This document shows positions 1 to 9,274 of a stretch of 64,000 nt of DNA, one piece after another. Origin of the DNA: Variovorax sp. CAN15 (GTDB lineage Bacteria > Pseudomonadota > Gammaproteobacteria > Burkholderiales > Burkholderiaceae_C). Positions within the stretch are counted from its first letter, which is position 1. Each line of letters starts with the position of its first letter. The DNA is taken from NCBI RefSeq assembly GCF_030462475.1, contig NZ_JASMRZ010000003.1, positions 128,894 through 192,893 of the forward strand, written 5' to 3'. A program made the position numbers and the translations under genes. The notes under the pieces were generated by a model. It had not been told where the DNA came from and made no database searches. It saw only the letters and a list, made by a program, of their open reading frames with translations.

Positions 1-1441
1 GTGAAACAGCATCGCGCTTTCGGCTGAAAGCATCCCAGCGCTCGTCATCAACGAGGCCCAGCTTCCGACCGGTTTCGGTCAGGCGCATGTCGGCGTTGTC
101 CTCGCGCAGCTGCAGCCGGAACTCGGCGCGGCTGGTGAACATGCGGTACGGCTCGGTCACGCCCTTGGTGATCAGGTCGTCGACCAGCACGCCCAGATAG
201 GCTTCGTCGCGGCGCGGCAGCCAGGCATCTTCGCCACGGCATTGCAGCGCGGCGTTGATGCCGGCGAACAGCCCTTGGGCCGCGGCTTCTTCGTAGCCAG
301 TGGTGCCATTGATCTGCCCGGCGAAGAACAGCCCCTTGACCGAACGCGTCTCGAAGCTGCTCTTGAGCTCGCGCGGATCGAAGTAGTCGTACTCGATGGC
401 ATAGCCCGGCCGCAGGATGTGCGCGTTCTCCAGCCCAGGCATCGAGCGAACCAGCTGGTACTGGATGTCGAACGGCAGGCTCGTCGAGATCCCGTTCGGG
501 TAGTACTCGTTGGTCGTCAGGCCTTCGGGCTCCAGGAAGATCTGGTGGCTTTCCTTGTCGGCAAAGCGGTTGATCTTGTCTTCCACGCTCGGGCAGTAGC
601 GTGGCCCGACGCCGTCGATCTTGCCGGTGAACATCGGGCTGCGGTCGAAGCCCGAGCGGATGATCTCGTGCGTGCGCGCATTCGTATGGGTGATCCAGCA
701 AGGCATCTGCTGCGGATGCATGTCCGCGCGGCCCATGAAGCTGAACACCGGCATCGGCCCTGCCCCGCCGGGCATGCCGTCGCCCGGCTGCTCGGTGCAC
801 TTCGAGAAATCGATGCTGCGCCCGTCGAGTCGCGGCGGCGTACCGGTCTTGAGCCGGCCTTGCGGCAGCTTCAGCTCCTTGAGCCGCGCAGACAGGCTGA
901 CGGCCGGCGGATCGCCCGCGCGCCCGGCCTGGTAGTTGTCGAGCCCGACGTGGATGCGCCCGTCGAGAAAAGTCCCTGCAGTCAGCACCACGGTCCGCGC
1001 ACGGAAAGCAATGCCCACCTGCGTGACGGCGCCGACCACGCGATCGCCCTCCACCATCAGGTCGTCGACCGCTTGCTGGAACAGGCTCAGGTTCGGCTGG
1101 TTCTCCAGCCGATGACGGATGGCCGCCTTGTACAGAACCCGGTCCGCCTGTGCACGCGTGGCGCGCACGGCCGGACCCTTGCTCGAATTGAGAATGCGGA
1201 ACTGGATGCCGGCCTCGTCCGTCGCGATCGCCATCGCACCGCCAAGCGCATCGACCTCTTTCACCAGATGGCCCTTGCCGATGCCGCCGATCGACGGGTT
1301 GCAGCTCATCTGGCCCAGCGTCTCGATGTTGTGGGAGAGCAGCAGCGTCTTGGCGCCCATGCGCGCGGCGGCGAGCGCGGCTTCGGTGCCGGCATGGCCA
1401 CCGCCGACGACGATCACGTCGAATTCTTCGGGGTACAGCAT
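1..1441 (-). CDS. mnmG: tRNA uridine-5-carboxymethylaminomethyl(34) synthesis enzyme MnmG (GidA), C-terminus truncated by window edge
   Basis: Reverse-strand translation from ATG at 1441 reads [68 protein letters not shown], typical GidA. Absent from the ORF track because it runs off the left edge. Confidence 0.96.
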   Translation of the reverse strand, partial: MLYPEEFDVIVVGGGHAGTEAALAAARMGAKTLLLSHNIETLGQMSCNPSIGGIGKGHLVKEVDALGGAMAIATDEAGIQFRILNSSKGPAVRATRAQADRVLYKAAIRHRLENQPNLSLFQQAVDDLMVEGDRVVGAVTQVGIAFRARTVVLTAGTFLDGRIHVGLDNYQAGRAGDPPAVSLSARLKELKLPQGRLKTGTPPRLDGRSIDFSKCTEQPGDGMPGGAGPMPVFSFMGRADMHPQQMPCWITHTNARTHEIIRSGFDRSPMFTGKIDGVGPRYCPSVEDKINRFADKESHQIFLEPEGLTTNEYYPNGISTSLPFDIQYQLVRSMPGLENAHILRPGYAIEYDYFDPRELKSSFETRSVKGLFFAGQINGTTGYEEAAAQGLFAGINAALQCRGEDAWLPRRDEAYLGVLVDDLITKGVTEPYRMFTSRAEFRLQLREDNADMRLTETGRKLGLVDDERWDAFSRKRDAVS

Positions 1442-1585
1442 TTGGAGTGGGAGCGCACAACTGACGCGTGCGCGGCGCAAAAGGGGCACCGATTTTAATC
1501 GGCGACACCCTGTTGCGTCCCCTGTGTGGATAAGCCTGGAGAGCGACGCCTAAGGGCTTTCTCCAAGACGATCACTCGATAGTTT

Positions 1586-1602
1586 GCTATCTTTTTAATA
1601 GC
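1586..1602. repeat. GCTAT-N7-ATAGC mini-hairpin, copy A (extended stem 1582-1606)
   Basis: GCTATCTTTTTAATAGC; flanking bases extend the stem to GTTTGCTAT/ATAGCAAAC. Confidence 0.85.
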
Positions 1603-1613
1603 AAACAAGCCTG

Positions 1614-2501
1614 TTAGGCCGCGGCTTCGTCCACCTGTCCCAAGGGCACGGGCTTCTCGATACCCATTACCTCACCCGAGGGCGAAGGCGGCATCGACGG
1701 CTGCAGGCTCTCGTCCTGCAGTTCCTGCACGACAAGTTTCTTGCCCGTCATGCGGACATTGCCAAAGATGGTGCAGAAGGCCACGTCCTTCGCGTCGCGC
1801 CCCGTGCCTACCCGCACGAGCCTGTCGACCGGAGCCATGCGGGTCGGGTCGAACAGCACCCAGCGTCCACCGATCCACGCCTCGAACACGGCATGGAAAT
1901 CCTGCGGAGGCTCGTCGAACCAAACGTAGCCGACGACCAGCCGCGCCGGAATGTTGAGCGCACGGCAGAAGGTGATGCCCAGGTGGGCGAAGTCGCGGCA
2001 CACGCCCGCGCGTTCGACGAACACCTCGCGCGCGGTCGTGGTCGAGTCGCTGCTGCCCGGCTCGTAGGTGATGCTGTCGTGGATCCAGTCGACGATGGCC
2101 TGCACCCGGCCGATGCCGGGCGGCAGGTCGCCGAAGAGCTGCTGGGCGCAGCGCGACATCAGGTCCGACTCGCAATAGCGCGTCGGCGTCATGTAGTGCA
2201 GCACCTCGTCGGGCACCTCGGTCACCGGCATCTCGGCCAGGTCGTCAGGCACCACCACATGGGCACGCCGAACGCTGGCCTTGTAGGCGATCTTCAGCGG
2301 CCCCGGCTTCGCATCGAAACGGAAGAAGCGGTTGCCGCTTCCCTCGTCGCAGAAGAGCCGCAAAGGCGTCGGCGGCTCCACGATCAGTTCCTCCCCGACC
2401 ACGCTCTGCATGTCCGAGCGCGCCGCCTCGATGTTCAGCAGCATGTGCGCGGGGGCGGCAACTTCGTAGTCGAGCTGCGCCTCGATGTGAGAGATGTGCA
2501 T
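1614..2501 (-). CDS. transglutaminase-like (bacterial N-terminal transglutaminase) family protein
   Basis: Start at [14 protein letters not shown]; core ...RAGVCRDFAHLGITFCRALNIPARLVVGYV...DFHAVFEAWIGGRWVLFDPT; Cys-His-Asp order matches transglutaminase-like proteins. Confidence 0.9.
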   Translation of the reverse strand: MHISHIEAQLDYEVAAPAHMLLNIEAARSDMQSVVGEELIVEPPTPLRLFCDEGSGNRFFRFDAKPGPLKIAYKASVRRAHVVVPDDLAEMPVTEVPDEVLHYMTPTRYCESDLMSRCAQQLFGDLPPGIGRVQAIVDWIHDSITYEPGSSDSTTTAREVFVERAGVCRDFAHLGITFCRALNIPARLVVGYVWFDEPPQDFHAVFEAWIGGRWVLFDPTRMAPVDRLVRVGTGRDAKDVAFCTIFGNVRMTGKKLVVQELQDESLQPSMPPSPSGEVMGIEKPVPLGQVDEAAA

Positions 2502-2686
2502 CAGTCGATCGCTTTTTTCACGGCGCCCACGCCCAGCACGGCCAGCACCACGAACAGCAGCGCCAGTACCAGGAACAGGCCGAACAGGAGCTTGGCGATG
2601 CCGGCGGCACCCGCCGCAATGCCGCCGAAGCCGAGCAGCGCGGCCACGAGCGAGATGACTGCAAAAATGATGGCGTACTTCAACAT
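2501..2686 (-). CDS. DUF1328-family small membrane protein
   Basis: [61 protein letters not shown]; overlaps the downstream transglutaminase start. Confidence 0.85.
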   Translation of the reverse strand: MLKYAIIFAVISLVAALLGFGGIAAGAAGIAKLLFGLFLVLALLFVVLAVLGVGAVKKAID

Positions 2687-2870
2687 TCGTTTCTCCTTGC
2701 AGCAGGCCCTGCCCGCCGTGCAACGGAGCTTAGGAAGCGCGGTCTTCCAGCCTGATAGTCGCCCCGCGCGAGAGGCCGTAGGACAAAAACGCGACGCCCT
2801 CAAACCCGCTAGCATCCGCTGCGGTTTACCCAAAAATCCAACCAATCTCGACATTCACTGGAGTTCTCGA

Positions 2871-3479
2871 ATGAAGCTGTACTACTCGCCCGGCGCCTGC
2901 TCGCTCTCCCCCCACATCGCGCTGCATGAAGCGGGCATCGCCGCCGAACCCGTGCTGGCCAGCACCAAGAGCCACAAGCTGCAAGACGGCACCGACTACT
3001 ACGGCATCAACCCCCTGGGCTACGTGCCGATGCTCGAGCTCGACGACGGTACCCGCCTGCGCGAAGGTCCCGCCATCCTGCAGTACATCGCCGACCTTGC
3101 CCCCACCAAGAACCTCGCGCCGGCTGCCGGCACCATCCAGCGCTACCGCCTGCAGGAATGGCTCACCTTCATCGGCACCGAAGTGCACAAGGGCTTCAGC
3201 CCGCTGTTCAACCCGAACATGCCCGAAGAAGCCAAGGCCATCTTCAAGGACAAGCTCAAGTCGCGCTTCCAGTGGCTCGACAATGAACTGGCCAGCAAGG
3301 AATACCTGATGGGCGAGCACTTCAGCGTGGCCGACGGGTACCTGTTCACCGTGACCAACTGGACCAAACCGACCAACGTCAACATCTCCGGCTTCCCCAA
3401 CCTGCTGGCCTGGCACGCACGCGTCGGCGCCCGTCCCGCCGTCCAGGAAGCAATGAAGGCCGAAGGTCTTCTGAAGTAA
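2871..3479 (+). CDS. glutathione S-transferase (GstA-like)
   Basis: MKLYYSPGACSLSPHIALHEAGI... typical bacterial beta-class GST N-terminus. Confidence 0.95.
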   Translation: MKLYYSPGACSLSPHIALHEAGIAAEPVLASTKSHKLQDGTDYYGINPLGYVPMLELDDGTRLREGPAILQYIADLAPTKNLAPAAGTIQRYRLQEWLTFIGTEVHKGFSPLFNPNMPEEAKAIFKDKLKSRFQWLDNELASKEYLMGEHFSVADGYLFTVTNWTKPTNVNISGFPNLLAWHARVGARPAVQEAMKAEGLLK

Positions 3480-3559
3480 GCCGAAGCACGCTAAAGCGTG
3501 CAGAAGCAGCGAGCGGGTCAGGCCTACCCTTCAGGGAAAACCCGAACCGCTTCAGCCAC

Positions 3560-3584
3560 AAGCCGCACGATGCGGCTTTTTTTT
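3560..3584 (+). terminator. Rho-independent terminator
   Basis: AAGCCGCA-cga-TGCGGCTT stem followed by a T run to 3584. Confidence 0.85.
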
Positions 3585-3646
3585 CGGGCCACGCTACGGG
3601 CAGGAGAGAACAAGTCTCCCGACACCGAAGCACAAGGACCCGCGCC

Positions 3647-4429
3647 ATGCCCGAAACACCCCCGTCCACCGAATTGCGCGAAGAGATGCGCGGGCCCGTG
3701 ATGTGGCTCACCATCGACCGCGAAGAGCGCCGCAATGCAATCAGCCCCGCAGTGCTCGCGGGCCTGGGCGACGCCCTCGCCCGCGCCAATAGCGACACCG
3801 CCGTGCGCGCCGTGGTCCTCACCGGCACCGGCACGCGCGCCTTCTGCGCCGGCGCCGACCTGCAAAGCGGCACCTCCTTCAAGTTCGACTACGCCGCGCC
3901 CTACCAGGGCTTCGCCAACCTCTTCCGGCAGGCCCGGCAATCGACCGTGCCGCTGATCGCGCGCGTCAACGGCGCCTGCATGGCGGGCGGCATGGGCCTC
4001 ATGGCGATGTGCGACATGGCCGTGGCGAGCAGCCAGGCCGTGTTCGGCCTGCCCGAGGTGAAGGTCGGTCTCTTTCCCGCCCAGGTGCTCAGCGTGCTCG
4101 GCGGCCTGTTGCCGCGCCGCGTGCTGGCCGAGATGTGCATCACCGGCGAGCCCATCGGCGCCGCGCAGGCGCTGGAACTGAATCTCGTCAACCGCGTGAG
4201 CGACGACGTCGACGAAAGCGTCGACTGGCTGCTTGGGCGCATGCTCGACAAGTCGCCCGCCGCCATCCGCCGCGGCCTCTACACCATGAAGAAGATCGAG
4301 GCCATGGCCTTCGAGGAATCGATGGCCTTCACCGAAAGCCAGATCGGCCTGTTCGCGCTCACCGAGGACGCGGCCGAAGGGCAGCTCGCCTTCCGCGAGA
4401 AGCGCAAGCCGCAGTGGAGCGGCCGATGA
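3647..4429 (+). CDS. enoyl-CoA hydratase/isomerase family protein
   Basis: GTRAFCAGADLQSG and GACMAGGMGLMAMCDMAVAS crotonase-fold motifs. Confidence 0.93.
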   Translation: MPETPPSTELREEMRGPVMWLTIDREERRNAISPAVLAGLGDALARANSDTAVRAVVLTGTGTRAFCAGADLQSGTSFKFDYAAPYQGFANLFRQARQSTVPLIARVNGACMAGGMGLMAMCDMAVASSQAVFGLPEVKVGLFPAQVLSVLGGLLPRRVLAEMCITGEPIGAAQALELNLVNRVSDDVDESVDWLLGRMLDKSPAAIRRGLYTMKKIEAMAFEESMAFTESQIGLFALTEDAAEGQLAFREKRKPQWSGR

Positions 4430-6297
4430 GCAGCAGCAACAACAACAACGACGAACGCATCGTCCGCATCGGCGGCGCCTCAGGCTTCTGGGGCGACAGC
4501 AGCGTGGGCGCGCCGCAGCTCGTGACCAGCGGCCGGATCGACTACCTTGTGTTCGATTACCTCGCCGAACTCACCATGTCGATCCTCGCGGGCGCGCGGC
4601 TCAAGAAGCCAGAGCTGGGCTACGCCACCGACTTCGTTTCGGTGGCCATGAGGTCCGTGCTGAAGGACGTCGTGAGACAAGGCATCCGCGTGGTGAGCAA
4701 TGCCGGCGGCGTCAATCCGCAAGGCTGCGCCGACGCGCTCGCGGCACTGGCCGCCGAGCAGGGCATCGCACTGAAGATCGCCGTGGTGAGTGGCGACGAT
4801 GTGTCGCCGCTGCTGCCGCAACTTCGCCAGGAGCAACCACCGGTGCGCGAACTGCAGAGCGGCGCCGCGCTGCCCGAACGCGTGCTCACCGCCAATGCAT
4901 ATCTCGGCGCGCAGCCCATACGGGCCGCGCTCGACGCGGGCGCGCAGATCGTCATCACCGGCCGCTGCGTCGACTCCGCCGTCACGCTCGGCGTGCTCAT
5001 GCACGAGTTCGAGTGGCAGCCGGGCGACCTCGACCTGCTCGCCGCGGGCAGCCTCGCGGGCCACATCATCGAATGCGGCTGCCAGGCCACCGGCGGCCTG
5101 CACACCGACTGGGACACCGTGCCCGACTGGCCCAACATCGGCTACCCCATCATCGAATGCAGCGCCGACGGCAGCTTCATCGTCACCAAGCCCGCAGGCA
5201 CCGGCGGCAAGGTCACGCCCGCGGTGGTGGGCGAGCAGATGCTCTACGAGATCGGCGACCCCGCCGCCTACCTGCTGCCCGACGTGGTGGCCGACTTCAC
5301 GCAGGTACGCGTCGAGCAGGCCGGCGAGCACCGCGTGCGCGTGCACGGCGCGCGTGGCCATGTGCCCACCGCGAGCTACAAGGTCAGCGCCACCTACGTC
5401 GACGGCTTCAAGACGGCGGCGCAGCTCACCATCGTGGGCTTCGACGCGGTGGCCAAGGCCAAGCGAACGGGCGAGGCCATCCTTGCGCGCACGGGTGCGC
5501 TGTTCTCGCAATACGGCTTCGGCCCCTACAGCGGCACGCAGCTCGAAGTACTGGGCGCGGAGTCGTGCTACGGCCCGCATGCACAGGCATTGCAGACACG
5601 CGAAGCGGTGCTGCGGCTCGCCGTGACGCATCCGCGCAAGGAAGCGCTGGAGCTGTTCGCGCGAGAGGTCGCACCTGCCGGCACGTCGTGGGCACCGGGC
5701 ACCACTGGCGCGGGCGGCGGACGGGCTTCGGTGTCGCCGTCGATCCGGCAATATGCCTTCCTGCTCGACAAGTCGCTGGTCGAGACATCGGTGGCCATCG
5801 ATGGAAAGCGCATCGACATCCCGCGCACCCCAACCTCATCCGCAGCCGAGACGGCCAAGCCCATCTCTTCGCCTGCCGGAGCCACCAGGACGGAGGCCAC
5901 ACCTTCTTCCTCTTCTTCCTCTTCTTCCTCTTCTTCCTCTTCTTCCGATGCGGACAGCATCGAAGTACCCCTGCTGCGCCTGGCCTGGGCGCGCAGCGGC
6001 GACAAGGGCGACACATCGAACATCGGCGTCATCGCACGCCACCCCGCCCTGCTGCCGCTGTTGCGCGAGCAGCTCACCGAAGCGCGCGTGACCGAGTGGC
6101 TCGCGCACCTCGTCAAGGGCCGCGTCACGCGCCACGAGGTGCCCGGCATCGACGCCTTCAACTTCGTCTGCGAGCAGGCGCTGGGCGGCGGCGGCATGGC
6201 CTCGCTGCGCAACGATCCGCTCGGCAAGGGCATGGGGCAGATCCTGCTGGCGATGCCGCTGCGCGTGAGTCCGGCGCTGCTGGCCTTGCTCTCCTAG
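4426..6297 (+). CDS. acyclic terpene utilization AtuA family protein (DUF1446) with C-terminal AtuA-like domain
   Basis: RIGGASGFWGDSSVGAPQLV...DYLVFDYLAELTMSIL; ATGA overlap with the preceding crotonase; C-terminal LARSGDKGDTSNIGV-like motif (here LAWARSGDKGDTSNIGVIARHP). Confidence 0.9.
   Translation: MSSSNNNNDERIVRIGGASGFWGDSSVGAPQLVTSGRIDYLVFDYLAELTMSILAGARLKKPELGYATDFVSVAMRSVLKDVVRQGIRVVSNAGGVNPQGCADALAALAAEQGIALKIAVVSGDDVSPLLPQLRQEQPPVRELQSGAALPERVLTANAYLGAQPIRAALDAGAQIVITGRCVDSAVTLGVLMHEFEWQPGDLDLLAAGSLAGHIIECGCQATGGLHTDWDTVPDWPNIGYPIIECSADGSFIVTKPAGTGGKVTPAVVGEQMLYEIGDPAAYLLPDVVADFTQVRVEQAGEHRVRVHGARGHVPTASYKVSATYVDGFKTAAQLTIVGFDAVAKAKRTGEAILARTGALFSQYGFGPYSGTQLEVLGAESCYGPHAQALQTREAVLRLAVTHPRKEALELFAREVAPAGTSWAPGTTGAGGGRASVSPSIRQYAFLLDKSLVETSVAIDGKRIDIPRTPTSSAAETAKPISSPAGATRTEATPSSSSSSSSSSSSSSDADSIEVPLLRLAWARSGDKGDTSNIGVIARHPALLPLLREQLTEARVTEWLAHLVKGRVTRHEVPGIDAFNFVCEQALGGGGMASLRNDPLGKGMGQILLAMPLRVSPALLALLS
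5904..5946 (+). repeat. in-frame 9-bp tandem microsatellite (TTCTTCCTC, ~4.8 copies) encoding 14 Ser
   Basis: Read directly: ttcttcctc x4 plus ttcttcc inside the AtuA-family CDS. Confidence 0.97.
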
Positions 6298-6382
6298 CAC
6301 CAATCCAGACAACCGTGCGACAGCAGGGTTGAGGCCGGGGCCTTAGCCTTGCGCCCGTATCAACTCTGCTTTCGATCGCACG

Positions 6383-7486
6383 ATGTCCACCCTCTTCGAC
6401 CCCGTACAGGCCGGCGACCTGAAGCTCGCCAACCGCATCGTCATGGCGCCGCTCACGCGCAACCGCTCACCGAACGCCATCCCGCCCGACATCGCCGCCA
6501 CCTACTACGCCCAGCGCGCCAGCGCCGGCCTGCTCATCACCGAAGCCACCGCCATCAGCCACCAGGGCCAGGGCTATTCCGACGTGCCCGGCCTCTACGG
6601 CACCGAGCAGCTCGACAGCTGGAAGCGCGTGACCGAAGCCGTGCACGCCAAGGGCGGCAAGATCGTCGTGCAGCTGTGGCATGTGGGCCGCGTCTCGCAC
6701 AACGAACTGCAACCCGGTGGCGGAAAGCCCGTCGCCCCTTCGGCCATCACCGCCAAGACCAAGACCGTGCTCATCAAGGACGGCGTGCCCACCTTCGTCG
6801 ACACCTCCGAGCCGCGCGCGCTCGACGCCGGCGAACTGCCGGGCATCGTGCATGCCTACGCGGTGGCCGCACGCAGCGCGGTGGAAACCGCTGGCTTCGA
6901 CGGCGTGGAGATCCACGGCGCCAACGGCTACCTGCTCGACCAGTTCCTCAAGGACGGCAGCAACAAGCGCAACGACGACTACGGCGGCAGCATCGAAAAC
7001 CGCGCCCGCCTGCTGCTCGAAGTCACGCGCGCCGTGGTCGACGCCGTGGGCGGCGGCAAGACCGGCATCCGCCTGTCGCCCGTCACGCCAGCCAACGACG
7101 CGTACGACAGCGACCCGCAGCCCCTCTTCACCTACGTGGTGAAGCAGCTCGCCACGCTCAACCTGGCCTACATCCACATCATCGAAGGCGCCACCGGCGG
7201 CCCGCGCGAGATCGAGGACCGCCCCTTCGACTACGAAGCCCTCAAGGCCGCATACCGCGAGGCCGGCGGCAAGGCCGCATGGATGGTCAACAACGGCTAC
7301 GACCGCCCGCTCGCCGAAGAAGCGCTGAAGGAAGGCGACGACCTCGTGGCCTTCGGCAAGCCCTTCATCTCCAACCCCGACCTCGTGCGCCGACTGCGCG
7401 AGAACGCGCCGCTGAACCCGCTCGACAAGGCCACCATGTACGGCGGCGGCGCCAAGGGCTACACGGACTATCCGGCGCTGGCCTGA
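6383..7486 (+). CDS. alkene reductase / old yellow enzyme (NemA-like)
   Basis: MSTLFDPVQAGDLKLANRIVMAPLTRNRSPN...; HGANGYLLDQFLKDGSNKRNDDYGGS; OYE signature. Confidence 0.95.
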   Translation: MSTLFDPVQAGDLKLANRIVMAPLTRNRSPNAIPPDIAATYYAQRASAGLLITEATAISHQGQGYSDVPGLYGTEQLDSWKRVTEAVHAKGGKIVVQLWHVGRVSHNELQPGGGKPVAPSAITAKTKTVLIKDGVPTFVDTSEPRALDAGELPGIVHAYAVAARSAVETAGFDGVEIHGANGYLLDQFLKDGSNKRNDDYGGSIENRARLLLEVTRAVVDAVGGGKTGIRLSPVTPANDAYDSDPQPLFTYVVKQLATLNLAYIHIIEGATGGPREIEDRPFDYEALKAAYREAGGKAAWMVNNGYDRPLAEEALKEGDDLVAFGKPFISNPDLVRRLRENAPLNPLDKATMYGGGAKGYTDYPALA

Positions 7487-7553
7487 GGCCGCGCGCGGCC
7501 ATGGCAAGATGCGGCGGACCCGTTCGTTCGCCGCCAGCAAGGAAGGAAACGCC

Positions 7554-8039
7554 ATGGCCCGCATCGCGCAACGACTGGCCGATTCCGGCCTCGTATTGCC
7601 ACCCGCAGTGACGCCGCCTCCCGGCGTCGCGTTGCCCTTCCAGTTCGTGCGCATCGTCGGCCGACGCGCGTTGATCTCGGGCCACGGCCCGCTCAATGCC
7701 GACGGCACCATCGCCGCGCCGCTGGGCAAGCTGGGCCGCGAATTGAACGTGGAACAGGGCTACACCGCCGCGCGCCTCACCGCGCTCGCGATGCTCGGCA
7801 GCCTGCAGCGCGCCCTCGGCGACCTGGACCGCATCACCGCATGGACGCGCGTGTTCGGCATGGTCGCCTGCGCACCGGGCTTCGACAGGCAACCGGCCGT
7901 CATCAACGGCTTTTCCGATCTCATCCTCGAAATCTTCGGCCCCGACATCGGCGCGCATTCGCGCAGTGCCGTTGGCATGGCGGAGTTGCCGTTCAACATC
8001 CCTGTGGAGATCGAAGGCGAGGTGGAGTTCGACGCATGA
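7554..8039 (+). CDS. RidA (YjgF) family protein
   Basis: MARIAQRLADSGLVLPPAVTPPPG...RRALISGHGPLNADGTI...; RidA-like. Confidence 0.85.
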   Translation: MARIAQRLADSGLVLPPAVTPPPGVALPFQFVRIVGRRALISGHGPLNADGTIAAPLGKLGRELNVEQGYTAARLTALAMLGSLQRALGDLDRITAWTRVFGMVACAPGFDRQPAVINGFSDLILEIFGPDIGAHSRSAVGMAELPFNIPVEIEGEVEFDA

Positions 8040-8497
8040 GCGCCACGCCCTGGACGCTGCGGCGCGCCGATGCTGCCGATGCCGCAGCCATCGCCGAATG
8101 CGCTGTGGAAGCCTTTCGCCACTACATTCCGCGCTTGGGCCTCGAGCCGATTCCCATGACCAAGGACTATGGCGCGTCCATCGCGAATGCGCAGGTCTGG
8201 GTCGCGCAGCGGCAGGAGCAGGTCGTCGCAGCACTGGTGCTCGACATCACCGACGAAGGCTTCCTGATCGATGTGATCGCGGTGCGCCCCGCACAGCAAG
8301 GCACAGGCGTGGGCCGCGCATTGCTCGAGCTTGCGGAGCGCGAGGCACGGCGGCAAGGCCATGACTCGATCTACCTCTTCACCAACGAAAAAATGACCGA
8401 GAACCGCGCGCTCTACGAGCGCATCGGCTACGTCGAATACAAGCGCCTCGTGCTCGCGCAGCGCACGCGCGTTTTCATGCGCAAGCCCTTGAAGTGA
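8036..8497 (+). CDS. GNAT family N-acetyltransferase
   Basis: AVRPAQQGTGVGRALLELAEREARRQGHDSIYLFTNEKMTENRALYERIGY; start overlaps the ridA-like stop (ATGA). Confidence 0.92.
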   Translation: MSATPWTLRRADAADAAAIAECAVEAFRHYIPRLGLEPIPMTKDYGASIANAQVWVAQRQEQVVAALVLDITDEGFLIDVIAVRPAQQGTGVGRALLELAEREARRQGHDSIYLFTNEKMTENRALYERIGYVEYKRLVLAQRTRVFMRKPLK

Positions 8498-8508
8498 GGC
8501 CTCCTGCG

Positions 8509-9261
8509 ATGCAGCTCGAACGCATTCATCACGTCGCCGTCATCTGCTCCGACTACGCGGTGTCGAAGCGCTTCTACACCGAGGTGCTGGGCCTGCGCGT
8601 GGTGGCCGAGAACTACCGCGCCCCGCGCGATTCGTACAAGCTTGATCTCGCTTTGCCCGACGGCTCGCAGATCGAGCTCTTCTCGTTTCCCGGTGCACCC
8701 GCGCGGCCGACGCGGCCCGAAGCGCAGGGACTGCGGCACCTGTCCTTCGAAGTGCACGACGTGCAGGCGGCGGCCGACGAACTCTCGGCACAGGGCATTG
8801 CCGTGGAACCGCTTCGCATCGACGAATACACCGGCCGACGCTTCACCTTCTTCGCCGACCCCGATGGGCTGCCGCTCGAACTCTACGAGGCCGCGCCAGG
8901 CAGGGATCTCGAAGCGCTGCTGCTGGAGCTGGAAGGCGCGCTGCATCTGCGCGAGGTGCGCGCGAGCGCCGCACGGCTGCAGGAACTGCTCGACGACGAC
9001 TTCCACGAACTCGGCGTTTCGGGCACGGTATGGACACGCGCCGCCATCATCGATGCGCTGCGCGACGAAGTCTTTTCGAAACGAACGATCTCGGACTTTC
9101 GCGTTCTGCGCATGGCCCCCGACGTGGCACTGGCCACCTATCGCGCACACCGCGAAGCCATTCCCCAACGTCTGGCAGCGGACTCCCTGCGCAGCTCGCT
9201 ATGGAAGCTGCGCGCAGGCCGCTGGCGCATGGCATTCCACCAGGGCACGCCGCTCGCCTGA
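8509..9261 (+). CDS. VOC (glyoxalase-like) domain protein with C-terminal DUF4440/SnoaL-like extension
   Basis: N-terminus MQLERIHHVAVICSDYAVSKRFYTEVLGL...LPLELYE (GloA2-like); C-terminus resembles DUF4440. Confidence 0.85.
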   Translation: MQLERIHHVAVICSDYAVSKRFYTEVLGLRVVAENYRAPRDSYKLDLALPDGSQIELFSFPGAPARPTRPEAQGLRHLSFEVHDVQAAADELSAQGIAVEPLRIDEYTGRRFTFFADPDGLPLELYEAAPGRDLEALLLELEGALHLREVRASAARLQELLDDDFHELGVSGTVWTRAAIIDALRDEVFSKRTISDFRVLRMAPDVALATYRAHREAIPQRLAADSLRSSLWKLRAGRWRMAFHQGTPLA

Positions 9262-9274
9262 ACGCACAGGCGAT

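Noticed and set aside
48-1508. 486-aa minus ORF and the overlapping 418-aa plus ORF (242..1498)
   Set aside because: Shadow frames of mnmG; the Arg/Ala/His-rich composition is typical of out-of-frame high-GC translation.
1893-2870. N-terminal extension of ORF 1893..3479
   Set aside because: Antisense to the transglutaminase and DUF1328 genes; the GST starts at 2871.
5904-5946. Possible CRISPR-like or short direct-repeat array
   Set aside because: Contiguous 9-bp tandem microsatellite inside a CDS, no spacers.
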